Assembly: GCF_015221875.1 (NCBI RefSeq) | Contig: NZ_JACYGY010000002.1 | Location: 1,487,573 to 1,551,572, forward strand | Origin: Dyadobacter subterraneus | GTDB lineage: Bacteria > Bacteroidota > Bacteroidia > Cytophagales > Spirosomataceae | Reading direction: 5' to 3' | DNA length: 64,000 nucleotides | Shown: positions 1 to 10,100 of the stretch, piece by piece | How the letters are laid out: every line of letters begins with the position of its first letter | Numbering within the stretch: position 1 is the stretch's first letter | Position numbers and translations under genes: made by a program | The notes under the pieces: model-generated | Told to the model about the DNA's origin: nothing | Seen by the model: the letters and a program-made list of their open reading frames with translations, nothing else | The model's database searches: none

Positions 1-564
1 GCAGCAGTTTCTGTATTGGCAACGGAGAAAAACCAGAAGCCGAAGGATCGTTTGAAATTAATCTGGCGGTCGTCGCACTGGGCGCTTGGACATTCTTTGA
101 CGTTGATTCTTTTTGCTTGTCTGGTTTTGATATTGAAATCAGCAATCTCTCTGAACATTTCTGAAAAGGTCGAATTGGTAATCGGACCGTTGATGATCTG
201 GCTCGGAATTGTAGCCTTCCGCCGGAATTTCAGAAAGCCTGATTTGACAGTTCAACCGGCAGCCGAACAAAAATTCAGCCGTTCTTTTTGGGTGGGCATG
301 GTGCACGGACTGGCCGGAACGGGTGGTGCCTGCGCAGTAGCGTTGACCCTCGCCGCAAGTGATGCTTACACGGCAGTCTGGATCATTATTCTGCAAAGTT
401 TCGGAATCATTTTCTCCATGTCTGCTTATGGTTATTTCTTCGCTTTTTCGATCAATAAATTTGCTGCGAAACGGGATCGCGTATTAAAAATTATTAATTA
501 CATAGTCGGGACTTTCTCAACTGTTATCGGACTGATAACATTATACGGCGCGTATGAAGGGTGA
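1..564 (+). CDS. UreH/NicO-like membrane transport protein, 5' partial
   Basis: The reading frame is open from base 1 and stops at 562-564, so the true start lies before the window. An internal TTG at 16 could serve as a start but would cut into a conserved helix region. The visible 187 residues have four to five hydrophobic helices. The stretch SSHWALGHSLTLI resembles the His-containing helix of the UreH/HupE/NicO group, and VGMVHGLAGTGG resembles the second signature of that group (established family features). Such proteins move nickel or cobalt, or assist metalloenzyme assembly, in the inner membrane. A TonB-dependent receptor follows about 70 bp downstream on the same strand, which fits a metal or metal-chelate uptake pair (inference). 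The substrate cannot be told from the sequence. Confidence 0.6.
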   Translation, partial: AAVSVLATEKNQKPKDRLKLIWRSSHWALGHSLTLILFACLVLILKSAISLNISEKVELVIGPLMIWLGIVAFRRNFRKPDLTVQPAAEQKFSRSFWVGMVHGLAGTGGACAVALTLAASDAYTAVWIIILQSFGIIFSMSAYGYFFAFSINKFAAKRDRVLKIINYIVGTFSTVIGLITLYGAYEG

Positions 565-631
565 GATATTCTTCAAAAAGTCTGATTTCATAAGCTCAAA
601 ATCGCAATCATTTTTTATACATCCATACCTA

Positions 632-2827
632 ATGAATTTCAATTTTTACCAAGCTACCATTCATCAACTCACGTTTGCAGGTCTATTAGCCATGACCGCC
701 ACTTTCTCCGCTCAAGCGCAGGAAGTGGTTTTATCTGATTCTACAAGAGAAAATATTTTGAATCCTGTGGTTGTAACGGCTACACGTTATGAAACGCGGA
801 AAGAAAAAATTCCTCAAAAACTGGATATTATTACGCGCCAGGATATTGAAATGACGCCTTCAAATGACCTGACTGATATCGTAAGAAAGACGGCTGCGGT
901 GGATGTAATCCAATATCCAAACTTGTCATCAGGAATTGGTATCCGTGGATTTCGTCCTCAGTTTTCAGGGTTAAACCAACGGACTTTGTTATTGATTGAC
1001 GGCCGTGCGGCGGGTGCAACCAATTTGTCTCAAATCAATCTGAATGGCGTCGAAAGAATTGAAGTTTTGAAAGGGCCTGCTTCTTCTTTGTACGGTTCTC
1101 AGGCGATGGGTGGTGTTATTAACATCATTACCCAAAGATCAAAAGGCGATACGAAAGGGAACGGTTTTCTGGAATATGGAAGCTTTCAGTCGTACCAGGC
1201 TGGCTTGAATGCAGGTGGTAATCTGACGAAAAAGCTGGATTACGATATGTCTTTTTCCTATTTCGAAAGATCAAAAAATTACAAGATCGGGAAATGGAAT
1301 TTGTTCCGTGATGCTTTTGATTACACCAAGGTCAGAAAAAATTACACAACTCAACCGGAGACGGATGTGGATGAAACCCAGACGGATGGTGCAACAAGGC
1401 CTTACACAAAACTTCATTATTTCACGGGTTCTTTAAGGCTTGGATATCAGTTAAATGACAATTGGAGAATTGATATTCGCGGCGATAAATTCCAGGCGAA
1501 AAATGTAGAATCGCCGGGTGAAATTTCTTCCGGTTCCACCGAGGCAAGTACAAAAGATGTTGATCGCGCAGCTTTTGATGTTTCGCTGACCGGCAAAATT
1601 GGAAATCATAGTCCGAGTTTGAAAGTATTTACTTCGGAAGAAAATACAAAAAATTATACACTCAATGTATCCGGCAAAACTGTTGTTCCTTTCCGCTCTG
1701 CCGAATTGGGGAATAACTGGAAAGGTATCCAGGTAAAAGATGTCTGGACAATCGGAAATCATTCTTTAATTGTTGGTTATGACTATTTGAATTCTTCAAC
1801 AGAAAGTCGTCGCTGGACGAATGATACGACAGAACGTGCGCCGACACAACCCGCTTATGCACTAATTTCTTCTGCGTTTTTTGCTCAGGCGATGTTGAAT
1901 TTCGGTCGATTGACTGTTCAACCTGGTGTCCGTTATGACAATATTACCTTTGACGTGAAGGAAACGGCGCTTTTGCCAACTTATAAATCAGGCAAAAAAA
2001 ACAATCCGTTCACGAGTCCAAGTCTTGGCGTGAGTTATGAATTGATTCCGGCTTTACGTGTGAAAGGAACGGTCGGTCGTGCTTTTGTAACAACGGACGC
2101 TTATAGCGTGGCCGGGTATAATGAAGTTCGTGATTCAAAAGGAAGAATTGCGGTGACTGCCGGAAACCCGGATTTGAAAAATGAAAGCAGCGTGAGCTGG
2201 GATTTGGGATTGAGTTTTAATAAACCAAAAGCAGGACTTTCTGCAAATGTTACTTATTTCTCAACAAAGGTAACAAACCGGATTGCCAAGGTGATCAGAA
2301 CAGTTAACGAGCCTCTTGCAAACAAAGATGTGATCGTTTCCCGCGCTACTTTTGTCAATGCAGCAAATGCTGAAATTAATGGTTTGGAAACCGAAATAAC
2401 CTATGATTTTGGTGCTTTATCCAATTACAGATATTCCCTCAGAGCTTTTGTAAATGCCACTTCCATGATCAAAGCAACGGAAGATATTGTGGGTACTGAC
2501 GAATCAAAAGTTACCCGTGATATTCAGAATGTGGCGAAAAACACATTTAACTATGGTCTGGAATATGATAATTTAAAATGGTTGCGGCTTCGTTTGTCCG
2601 GTCGTTCGATTGGAACACGTCAGGATATAGATTATACAGATCCGATTAATCCCGTTATTGATTATCCAAAATACATGGTTCTGGATTTCACCGCCGCTTT
2701 CAAAATCGCTCAAAAACATACATTGGCTTTGAAAATAAATAATTTGACTGACGAAAATTATTATGAAAAACGCGGTTATAATTTACCAGGCCGCGCCGTT
2801 TCCGTACGATATACGGTAGCATTTTAA
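632..2827 (+). CDS. TonB-dependent outer membrane receptor, BtuB/CirA-like
   Basis: This protein of about 731 residues is a classical TonB-dependent receptor without the N-terminal CarboxypepD_reg domain of SusC proteins. I prefer the ATG at 632, because it gives a normal signal peptide ending FSAQA before QEVV. An in-frame ATG at 554 would add 26 residues and overlap the upstream gene. After the signal peptide comes a TonB-box-like segment (VVVTATRYE), then a plug with LLLIDGRAAG, IEVLKGPASSLYGSQAMGGVINII, here cited only by its landmarks LKGPASSLYGSQ and GGVINI. A long 22-strand barrel follows and ends in a terminal phenylalanine. It should import a siderophore, cobalamin or metal chelate across the outer membrane using TonB energy. 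The upstream UreH-like gene points to a metal ligand (inference). A strong terminator at 2891-2930 closes the unit. Confidence 0.85.
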   Translation: MNFNFYQATIHQLTFAGLLAMTATFSAQAQEVVLSDSTRENILNPVVVTATRYETRKEKIPQKLDIITRQDIEMTPSNDLTDIVRKTAAVDVIQYPNLSSGIGIRGFRPQFSGLNQRTLLLIDGRAAGATNLSQINLNGVERIEVLKGPASSLYGSQAMGGVINIITQRSKGDTKGNGFLEYGSFQSYQAGLNAGGNLTKKLDYDMSFSYFERSKNYKIGKWNLFRDAFDYTKVRKNYTTQPETDVDETQTDGATRPYTKLHYFTGSLRLGYQLNDNWRIDIRGDKFQAKNVESPGEISSGSTEASTKDVDRAAFDVSLTGKIGNHSPSLKVFTSEENTKNYTLNVSGKTVVPFRSAELGNNWKGIQVKDVWTIGNHSLIVGYDYLNSSTESRRWTNDTTERAPTQPAYALISSAFFAQAMLNFGRLTVQPGVRYDNITFDVKETALLPTYKSGKKNNPFTSPSLGVSYELIPALRVKGTVGRAFVTTDAYSVAGYNEVRDSKGRIAVTAGNPDLKNESSVSWDLGLSFNKPKAGLSANVTYFSTKVTNRIAKVIRTVNEPLANKDVIVSRATFVNAANAEINGLETEITYDFGALSNYRYSLRAFVNATSMIKATEDIVGTDESKVTRDIQNVAKNTFNYGLEYDNLKWLRLRLSGRSIGTRQDIDYTDPINPVIDYPKYMVLDFTAAFKIAQKHTLALKINNLTDENYYEKRGYNLPGRAVSVRYTVAF

Positions 2828-2890
2828 GAATTGAAATTCGAGTTTTAGATACCAGAACGTTGAATTGAATTTAAAATAAACAATAATATA

Positions 2891-2930
2891 AATCCTTCAT
2901 CCGTACTTTTAGGGTGAAGGATTTTATTTT
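2891..2930 (+). terminator. Intrinsic terminator after the TonB receptor
   Basis: A 12-bp stem pairs 2891-2902 with 2912-2923, with one G-T pair and a loop of nine bases. It is followed by TTTTATTTTT on the + strand. The right arm contains the GTG at 2914 that would be the longest start for the next gene, so that start is unlikely. Confidence 0.85.
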
Positions 2931-2955
2931 TATGATACCCTTAATCCAAATCATC

Positions 2956-3912
2956 ATGAAACATCGGATTTACAACCTGATTTTAACTTCCATTTTTTAC
3001 CTGATTTTAGTTTCAGTCAGTCAGGCGCAATCGGCGTTTAATGTCGTTCCGCTTGGCGTAAAAGGTGGCGGTGCGGAAGGAAATCTTTCGGCTTATATGA
3101 TCGCTCCGGTTAATTCCCAGGCTTATGTTTGTCTGGATGGCGGAACGGTTCGGCAGGGAGTGGAAGTGGCAGTTGCCAATGGCGCCTTTTCAGCCACGGC
3201 AGATCAGGTTTCAAGGAGTTTTATAAAAGGATTTCTTATTTCTCATGCGCATCTGGATCACGTTTCGGGTATGATAACGAACGCACCGGAAGATACCGCA
3301 AAGACAATTTATGCGCTTCCAAAATGTCTTGACGTCATCAAAAATCATTATTTCAACTGGGAAAGCTGGCCAAATTTCGGAAGTGAGGGAGTTAATCCTT
3401 TGAAAAAATATACCTACAAACCTTTGTCAGAAGGTCAGGAAATTCCGCTGGAAAATACTCAAATGACAGTTAAAACTTTTTCACTAAGCCATGGAAATCC
3501 TTATGAAGGCGCTGCGTTTTTGATTCAAAATAATGGAAAACAAGCACTGTATTTTGGAGATACAGGTCCGGATGAAGTTGAAAAATCGACCAAGCTGCAA
3601 AAAGTGTGGGAAGCGACAGCTCCTTTTATTAAAGCAAAAACATTAACCGGAATTTTTCTGGAAGTTTCCTATCCGAATGAGCAGCCGGATAATAAATTAT
3701 TTGGTCATTTAACACCAAACTGGATTATGAAGGAAATGGATAAACTGGCAGTTTTGGCGGGAAAAGAAAACATGAAAGACTTAAAGTTGATTATCACCCA
3801 TATCAAACCAACAGGTCAAAATGAAGTGATTATCAAAGGGCAATTAAGCAATAATAACGCGCTGGGTCTGGAAATAATTTATCCGGAACAAGGAACCGCA
3901 TTTGAATTATAA
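2956..3912 (+). CDS. Secreted class II 3',5'-cyclic-nucleotide phosphodiesterase-like metallo-hydrolase
   Basis: This protein of 318 residues carries a metallo-beta-lactamase fold. The motif SHAHLDHVSGM (HAHLDH at residues 97-102) is the signature of class II cyclic nucleotide phosphodiesterases (cpdP/PDE1 family, established). Further metal-ligand regions are LSHGNP, FGDTG and the C-terminal ITHIKP. The ATG at 2956 gives a clean signal peptide (MKHRIYNL to VSQAQ), so the enzyme is probably periplasmic. The GTG at 2914 lies inside the preceding terminator, and the ATG at 2932 adds only eight residues. It would hydrolyse cAMP or cGMP to the 5'-nucleotide, but the family also contains proteins with other phosphodiester substrates. 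It converges on the DUF72 gene. Confidence 0.75.
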   Translation: MKHRIYNLILTSIFYLILVSVSQAQSAFNVVPLGVKGGGAEGNLSAYMIAPVNSQAYVCLDGGTVRQGVEVAVANGAFSATADQVSRSFIKGFLISHAHLDHVSGMITNAPEDTAKTIYALPKCLDVIKNHYFNWESWPNFGSEGVNPLKKYTYKPLSEGQEIPLENTQMTVKTFSLSHGNPYEGAAFLIQNNGKQALYFGDTGPDEVEKSTKLQKVWEATAPFIKAKTLTGIFLEVSYPNEQPDNKLFGHLTPNWIMKEMDKLAVLAGKENMKDLKLIITHIKPTGQNEVIIKGQLSNNNALGLEIIYPEQGTAFEL

Positions 3913-3915
3913 AAA

Positions 3916-3965
3916 CCACGAACACATAAATCAAAACACTTTCGTGAAAATTAGAGCATTCGTGG
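3916..3965. repeat. CCACGAA/TTCGTGG intergenic inverted repeat
   Basis: CCACGAA at 3916-3922 is inverted relative to TTCGTGG at 3959-3965, and a further TTCGTG lies at 3941-3946. It fills the gap between two convergent genes and has no poly-T tract. It could be an interspersed repeat or a weak processing hairpin. Confidence 0.4.
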
Positions 3966-3979
3966 CAAAGGAGAAAGCC

Positions 3980-4888
3980 TTAAAATAATCCGATTTGACC
4001 TGAATCACCTTTTTTCGGCGGAATTTGAGGAGTATGCGGAATTTTAATATCCGTTCCCAATTCTTTATTCACTTTTTCAATCAGATAGGCTGATAAAAGG
4101 GGAGAAGCCTCTTCATGATTTTGGTGGACGAAGAAATAAATATTTTCAATTCCCTGATCCACCCAAAGTTTCAAACGATCCAGCCAGTCGTCAAGACGTG
4201 TATAATCCGAATCAACATTCGCGCCGTTGTAACGGATAAAAGCTGTCGGTGTTGTTAACCGCATATGCAACAAATCGCGTCTGCCGGCTGTATCAGTGAT
4301 AATGTGTGAGATATTTTTCTTTTCAAGCTGCGCATACAACGGGCTGTTATCCCAGGAGCCATCATACCAGGCGGTATGCCTCAATTCCAGCGCAAGGGGA
4401 AATCCGGATGGCCAGACTTCCAGGTAATCCCGTAATACTTCCCAGTTTTTCGGACCGAAATTATCCGGCATTTGCAAAAACAGCATACCCAGTTTTTCTT
4501 CCAAATGAGAAATATGGTCGAGATAAGTACTCGTGGGCTGTTCGGCGTCCTTCAATCTTTTCCAATGACTTATTCCCTGATGAAGTTTTGGGAAAAAACG
4601 AAATCCTTCCGGCGTTTTGGTATGCCAGCTATCAATGGTTTCAAGCGGGAAATTATTGTAAAAAGTAGCGTTCAGTTCAATGCTGTTGAACTGAGTTGCA
4701 TAATACGCCAACTCGTCTTTTGTTCCTTTCGGATAGAAATTTTTTAAATCGGCTTTATTCCATTTGGCACAACCGATGAAAATTTCAGGTTTTCCTTTAA
4801 CACCTTTTAGAATATTCAAATTTCCCGGATTATCCGGCGGAAGTTTAAACTCGACGTGTTGCGGATCTTCAATTTTTCCGAATTTCAT
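3980..4888 (-). CDS. DUF72 (YecE-like) family protein
   Basis: The 302-residue protein matches the DUF72 TIM-barrel family. Landmarks are the N-terminal IFIGCAKWNKADLKNFYP, FNSIELNATFYN, a ChCore-like QMPDNFGP, ALELRHTAWYD and, near the end, IYFFVHQNHEEASPLLS. DUF72 proteins are widespread and have no firmly established reaction. No signal peptide is present, so it should be cytoplasmic. The 91 bp before the upstream cupin gene hold a terminator, so it is probably transcribed from its own promoter. Confidence 0.85.
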   Translation of the reverse strand: MKFGKIEDPQHVEFKLPPDNPGNLNILKGVKGKPEIFIGCAKWNKADLKNFYPKGTKDELAYYATQFNSIELNATFYNNFPLETIDSWHTKTPEGFRFFPKLHQGISHWKRLKDAEQPTSTYLDHISHLEEKLGMLFLQMPDNFGPKNWEVLRDYLEVWPSGFPLALELRHTAWYDGSWDNSPLYAQLEKKNISHIITDTAGRRDLLHMRLTTPTAFIRYNGANVDSDYTRLDDWLDRLKLWVDQGIENIYFFVHQNHEEASPLLSAYLIEKVNKELGTDIKIPHTPQIPPKKGDSGQIGLF

Positions 4889-4933
4889 AGGAGTTTGTGC
4901 CGAAGTTATAAGTGAAGTTTAGTAGGAAAAGAT

Positions 4934-4963
4934 ATGCCATGATTTTTCAAAAAATCATGGCAT
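4934..4963 (-). terminator. Terminator after the cupin gene
   Basis: A 14-bp perfect stem pairs 4934-4947 with 4950-4963. On the minus strand it is followed by ATCTTTTCC, a modest T-tract. It lies just downstream of the cupin stop codon. Confidence 0.65.
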
Positions 4964-4975
4964 CGTGAAGAAATA

Positions 4976-5491
4976 TTATCTTCCAAAGTCATCCTGAACA
5001 CGAACGATATCATCTTCATCCGAAGGATTCGAAGGATCTGTATGCTGCCAGATTTCAGCCACTACACCCCATTCGTCAACACCGATCAGGCGGTGACGCT
5101 CGCCCTGATTAAGGCTGATCACCGTTCCGATTGGTAACTGTTTCATTTCAGTTTCTTCATCCGTATCGCTGATCACGATACCTGCATTACCACCGATCAC
5201 TTTCCAGATTTCGGCACGGCGGTGGTGGTATTGCCAAGAAAGGCGTTTTTCTGGAGCAACAACCAATATTTTCGGACTTAATTTATCATAACCTGCAAAA
5301 TCTTCCAAAGAAAGGTGCGGGAAAAAAGTTTTGATAAACTGAGGTGCCTGACTTTCGTCAAGTACAAAAAAACCTCCCCATGGACGGGAATGATCTTTGG
5401 CTACAACTGAAAAGCCTTGTTCGTCAATGAATTTCTGAACATTTTCAAAAACAACAGCTTTATCGGTTGAAGCTGGAAATACATCAAGCAT
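4976..5491 (-). CDS. Cupin protein, mannose-6-phosphate isomerase type II-like
   Basis: The 171-residue protein is a single cupin domain related to the C-terminal isomerase domain of type II mannose-6-phosphate isomerases. Visible signatures are SRPWGGFFV near residue 40, the metal-binding WQYHHRRAEIWKVI around residue 100, LNQGERHRLIG, and the terminal EIWQHTDPSNPSDEDDIVR, all characteristic of that group. Similar proteins in Bacteroidota are sometimes labelled phosphoheptose isomerase without proof. It would interconvert mannose 6-phosphate and fructose 6-phosphate in the cytoplasm, which fits with the mannan locus 7 kb away, but no operon link exists. It is flanked by terminators at 4934-4963 and 5545-5579. 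Confidence 0.7.
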   Translation of the reverse strand: MLDVFPASTDKAVVFENVQKFIDEQGFSVVAKDHSRPWGGFFVLDESQAPQFIKTFFPHLSLEDFAGYDKLSPKILVVAPEKRLSWQYHHRRAEIWKVIGGNAGIVISDTDEETEMKQLPIGTVISLNQGERHRLIGVDEWGVVAEIWQHTDPSNPSDEDDIVRVQDDFGR

Positions 5492-5544
5492 ATTTTAATA
5501 AGTTTGGTTAAGATCCGTAGAAATTCAAAATTAGGATAAAAAGC

Positions 5545-5579
5545 AAAAAGATGCTCCAAAACTTTTGGAGCATCTTTTT
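5545..5579. terminator. Bidirectional-looking terminator after susD (orphan pair)
   Basis: A 17-bp perfect stem pairs 5545-5561 with 5563-5579 around a single C and is flanked by A and T runs. It lies between the stop of the SusD gene and the start of the cupin gene, both on the minus strand. It should terminate susCD. Confidence 0.85.
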
Positions 5580-5594
5580 GATAAGTGAAAATTC

Positions 5595-7145
5595 TTATTG
5601 TTTATCCCACCACATACGGCCAAGGAAAGTGTCACCGCCAATACGCTGAACTGCCTCGTTATAGTTAGTTTCATTAACTGCTTTTTCATTGATTGGCAAA
5701 ATCAAACGACGAGGAATAACACCGCCTGTCTGGTTACCAGGATAATTTGTTGCTTTCAATACCGGGATTCCTGTTCTGCGCCAGTTGGCCCATCCTTCAT
5801 AATGGTTGAAAGTTGAAGCAGTCAGGATGAAAATTTCATCATGGATCTGCGTCATTTTATCAGCCAGACTTCCTGATGCAGGATATGGATTTGCTGTAAC
5901 ATAAGCAGCAGGATCAGAAACAACGGCTGTTGCATCATAAACTACCAATTGTGTAACGGCAGCTTTTTGTCCGGCTTCAAATGAATCTTTCGCTGTTCCT
6001 GTTACCCAGCCTCTTTCAATCGCTTCTGTTTTGAGGAATTGTGTTTCAGCAAAAGTTAACAATACGTTAGGATCATTGTCGTCATACATCAAATCTGTTG
6101 GACGAGAATAATTTTTAATGTTTGCATCACCCGTTGCAGTAACCAATCCGTTAGGTCCGCTGCTTTTATCCAAACCGTTTGGAAGGCCCTTCTGATCAGC
6201 CGGAACTCTGTCGCCGTTTGCCAGCTGAGCAATGATTCCAAGACGTGGATCTTTTCTTGCCTTCATCATATCAATCAGTGTTTTTGACCACTGAAGGTTA
6301 TCACCTTTCACCAAACCACGGCCAATACCCAGATTATAAGAATTAGGGTTACGACTTGCAGTAGAACCATCTGAATGAATAAATGCAAATGTATCATCGT
6401 TAGAGGTCATTATTCCCTTATCAACAGCCTTTTTTGCCCATGTTTGCGCAGAAGCAGGATCGGCTTTTTGCATACGCATAGCCAGACGAAGCATTAGTGA
6501 ATTAGCGAATTTTTTCCATTTTGTAACGTCGCCTTTGTAAACGAAGTCAGCAGCAGTAGGAACATATTTAGAGGCATCCAAAGCAGAACCTGCTTCATCA
6601 AGCTCTTTTAACATATCGGCATAAATCGCTTGCTGCATGTCATACTTCGGCTTGTAAATATTTTCAATAAATGCCTTTCCAGCTTCTGTATAAGGAACAT
6701 CTCCATATAAATCTGTGATGATATGCATTTGCTCCACTTTGAGAATTCTTGCAATGGAAAGGATGTTCACATTGGCGGGATCTGCTGAGGCCTGAGAGAT
6801 AACATCAGCAAGACTTTTTACCGAATTAACGTATGAATCTGCAAAATAAGCACCGCTGTTATCAGCGTTGTAAGTATACTTATCTCCTGCATAATAGTCA
6901 TCAACTGATGCCATTTGCTGAACGATCATTGCTGAATAGATAAAGTTGGCTCTCCATACTTTGTAACCCGGGTCACCGGCGGATCCAGATATTAACAACT
7001 GGGCCTGGCCTAAAAGATAATCTAAAGGTACTTTGGATGGGGAGGTAGGGTTAATGTTAATTTCCTCAAAATCCTTGGTACAAGCGCCCATCGAAAAAGT
7101 CAGGGCTAACATAACTGCTATTTTACGTATCATAAGAAGTTTCAT
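5595..7145 (-). CDS. SusD/RagB-like outer membrane lipoprotein (SusD_2 type)
   Basis: This 516-residue lipoprotein has a lipobox ending GAC (FSMGAC) near residue 22, so it should be anchored on the cell surface. The helical TPR-like body begins ININPTSP and PLDYLLGQAQ, and IVQQMAS and ITDLYGDVPYTEA are typical of the SusD-like_2 family. The C-terminal part has NHYEGWANWRRTGIPVL and RRLILPINEKAVN, the usual end of these proteins. It would bind a nutrient and form the lid over the SusC channel encoded 41 bp upstream. This subtype is often found with SusC partners that lack glycosidases nearby, as here, so the ligand may be a peptide or glycan (inference). Confidence 0.9.
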   Translation of the reverse strand: MKLLMIRKIAVMLALTFSMGACTKDFEEININPTSPSKVPLDYLLGQAQLLISGSAGDPGYKVWRANFIYSAMIVQQMASVDDYYAGDKYTYNADNSGAYFADSYVNSVKSLADVISQASADPANVNILSIARILKVEQMHIITDLYGDVPYTEAGKAFIENIYKPKYDMQQAIYADMLKELDEAGSALDASKYVPTAADFVYKGDVTKWKKFANSLMLRLAMRMQKADPASAQTWAKKAVDKGIMTSNDDTFAFIHSDGSTASRNPNSYNLGIGRGLVKGDNLQWSKTLIDMMKARKDPRLGIIAQLANGDRVPADQKGLPNGLDKSSGPNGLVTATGDANIKNYSRPTDLMYDDNDPNVLLTFAETQFLKTEAIERGWVTGTAKDSFEAGQKAAVTQLVVYDATAVVSDPAAYVTANPYPASGSLADKMTQIHDEIFILTASTFNHYEGWANWRRTGIPVLKATNYPGNQTGGVIPRRLILPINEKAVNETNYNEAVQRIGGDTFLGRMWWDKQ

Positions 7146-7186
7146 TAATATGTTTTGATAATTTATTTACCGTCAGGTATGATAAA

Positions 7187-10100
7187 TTAGAATTTCAAAT
7201 TAAGGTTGACACCAATACTGCGGGTTGTAGGTACACCGGCGAATTCATAACCCTGTGCGTTACCATTTCCGTAAGTAGATTCCGGATCGATGTTCGGTGT
7301 TTTCTTCATCAAAATCGCAAGGTTTCTTCCAACAAGCGAGATAGAAATTCCTTTGAAGGGAGATTTTCCAAATACTCTTGCAGGGATTGAATAATCAAGG
7401 ATTACCTGACGAAGTTTGATAAAGTTAGAGCTGTATACGAAAGGCTCTCCGAAATTGTAAAGGTTTTCGTAGTACTGCGTTGCAGGTACGCTAACTGTAT
7501 TTGGCTCACCTTTACTGTTAACACCTTTTCCTATTACACCACCTTCACGTCCTACCAAAGTTTCTTTTGTAAGTCCGTAGCGGGTTGCCAATGCATTTGT
7601 ACCGGAATAAATATGGCCGCCGAATCTACCATCGATCAATACAGAAAGTCCTACACCTTTGTATCTGAACGAGTTGGTAATACCCATTGTGTATGGAGAA
7701 ATACCTGTTCCGTAAGATTGTAAAGTTCCTGTTTCAGGCAATCCCTGGTCGTTGAAAACAACATTTCCTTTGGCATCTCTTACAAATGAATTGGCCTTTA
7801 ACAAACTGAATGGCTTGCCAACTTCCTGGAATACATAAGCAGTTTGTGAACGAGGATTATCAACCGTGATGTTTGGAAGATTATCAGCAAGGTAAACAAC
7901 TAAACTTTTGTTGTAACCCATGTTATAAGAAACATCCCATGTGAATTTCGAGCCTTTAACAAGATCATAAGTAAGCATTAATTCAATACCCTTGTTTGAA
8001 ATTTCACCAAGGTTCAAAAGTGCTCCTGTGAAACCTGAAGTTCCGGAAATAGATGCAGATACGATGTCATTGTAAGTGTGACGGTTGTAAAGTGTTGCGT
8101 CAATACCAAATTTATTGTTAAACATTCTTGTTTCAATACCAAATTCATATGTTTTGGTAGTAAGTGGTTTCAGGAATGCATTTGGGACCACACTTCCGTT
8201 GATCTGAGCCAATGGAGAACCTAAATGCGCTCCTGACAAGCTGTAATAAAGTGATAAGCGATATGGATCCGTGTCACCACCTGCTTTGGCCCATGAACCT
8301 CTCAATTTCGCAAAATTGATGATAGAAGGCAATTTCACAGCTTCTGACAAAACAAAGCTACCCGCTACCGATGGGTAGAACAAGCTGTTGTTTTTCGGGT
8401 TCAAAGTAGAGAACCAGTCATTACGGCCTGTTACAGTAAGGTATGCATAGTTTTTGTAAGAAAGCTCAGCTGAACCGTATACAGAGTTAATTCTTTTCTC
8501 AATATAGTTGTAAGAAGCTGATCTTGAAGCAGGGCTGATGTTTGTGATATCGTAAAAGAACGGAATGTTGAAACTTGATCCGCTGATATAATCCTGTCTG
8601 CGAACTTGTTTCATCAAATTACCTGCCACAAGTGCGTTCAGGTTGAAATCACTTGATAGTTTTTTATTTAAACCTAACAACAATTCCGAGTTAACTTCTG
8701 AGAAGTTCTGGATGTTTTTGTCGTATCCTCCAAGTGGAGTGTAAGGAGTACCAGTTGGCGTAATTGCTGTGTAATTGTAGAAATATTTGTCAAATCCAAC
8801 ACGCGCTTTTACATAAAGCCAATCAGTAAGGTTATATCTTGGCTCGAAAGAAGCCATAAATCTATCCTTGTTATCATCTTGTTTGAACTGTGTTGCAGCG
8901 AAATATGCGTTGTCTACATAAATGTTATCACCCCAAACCTGCTCATAACCATTAGCATCCAGCATACTTTGTTTCATCGTAGCCACGCTTAGCGAAGTTG
9001 GCATGTTGATCAAGGTATAGTTAGCATTTCCTGGTGAATCGGATACTTTCGGACGGTTATGGTTTTTCTCTTTTACGTATTTAACGTTTGCAAGAATTGT
9101 GAAATTTTTGCTCAGGTTAGCATTAACGTTCAAAGCATAGTTTTGTCTGTCCAGTGTGTTATCAGGAACAAGGCCTTTATTATTCATATTGGCCAGAGAT
9201 AAACGGTACGTCATTTTTTCCGTTGCACCAGTCAAAGCAACTGAGTTGTTAAAAGTACTACCGGTGTTGTAAAACTTGGTAAGGTTATCTTTAACAGCAG
9301 AATAGGGTCTCGAAACACCATCATACTGAATTACACTTGATCCGTCAAGTTTGGCACCAAAGCTTGAAGAAAGCATTGCTTCCTGCTGTGTAGTTGGTTT
9401 AACACCATTACGACCCAAACCATATTCATATTGAAAATCTTTCCATTTTGTAATCAAAAGATTGTCCATTGTAATGTTGGAGTTGATTTCAACACCAAGA
9501 CCTTTTCCGATTTTTCCGCCTTTTGTTGTTACCAGAATCGCACCGTTAGAAGCACGTGAACCGTAAAGTGCCGCTGCCGTAGCACCTTTCAAAACGCTCA
9601 TTGTTTCAATTTCAGAAGGGTTCAAGCTGGAAATACCATCTCCACGGTCACCACCACCCCACATACCTGCAGCACCAAGGTTGCTGTTATCGATAGGAAT
9701 ACCATCAATAATAATCAATGGCTGATTATTACCGTCAATAGATCCGTTACCGCGCAATGTTATACGTGTAGATCCGCCTGGTCCTGTTGCGGTACTTGTG
9801 ATGTTCAAACCTGCTACTTTACCAACCAATGAGTTGGCGATGTTGGTAGAACGTGCCTGCTGAAGTTCTTCTCCTTTTATTTCAGAAACAGAATATCCTA
9901 ACGCTTTTTTCTCTTTTTTGATACCAAGGGCTGTTACCACGACCTCGTTCAAAGCCGTTGCTTCTACTTCAAGGGATACATTTATTACAGATGCGTTGAT
10001 GGTAACATCCTTTGAATTGTAGCCAATGTAGCTGAAAGTCAAAACTTTACCTTTTTCAGCCAAAATGCTGAATTCTCCTTTGTCATTTGTTGTCGTGCCC

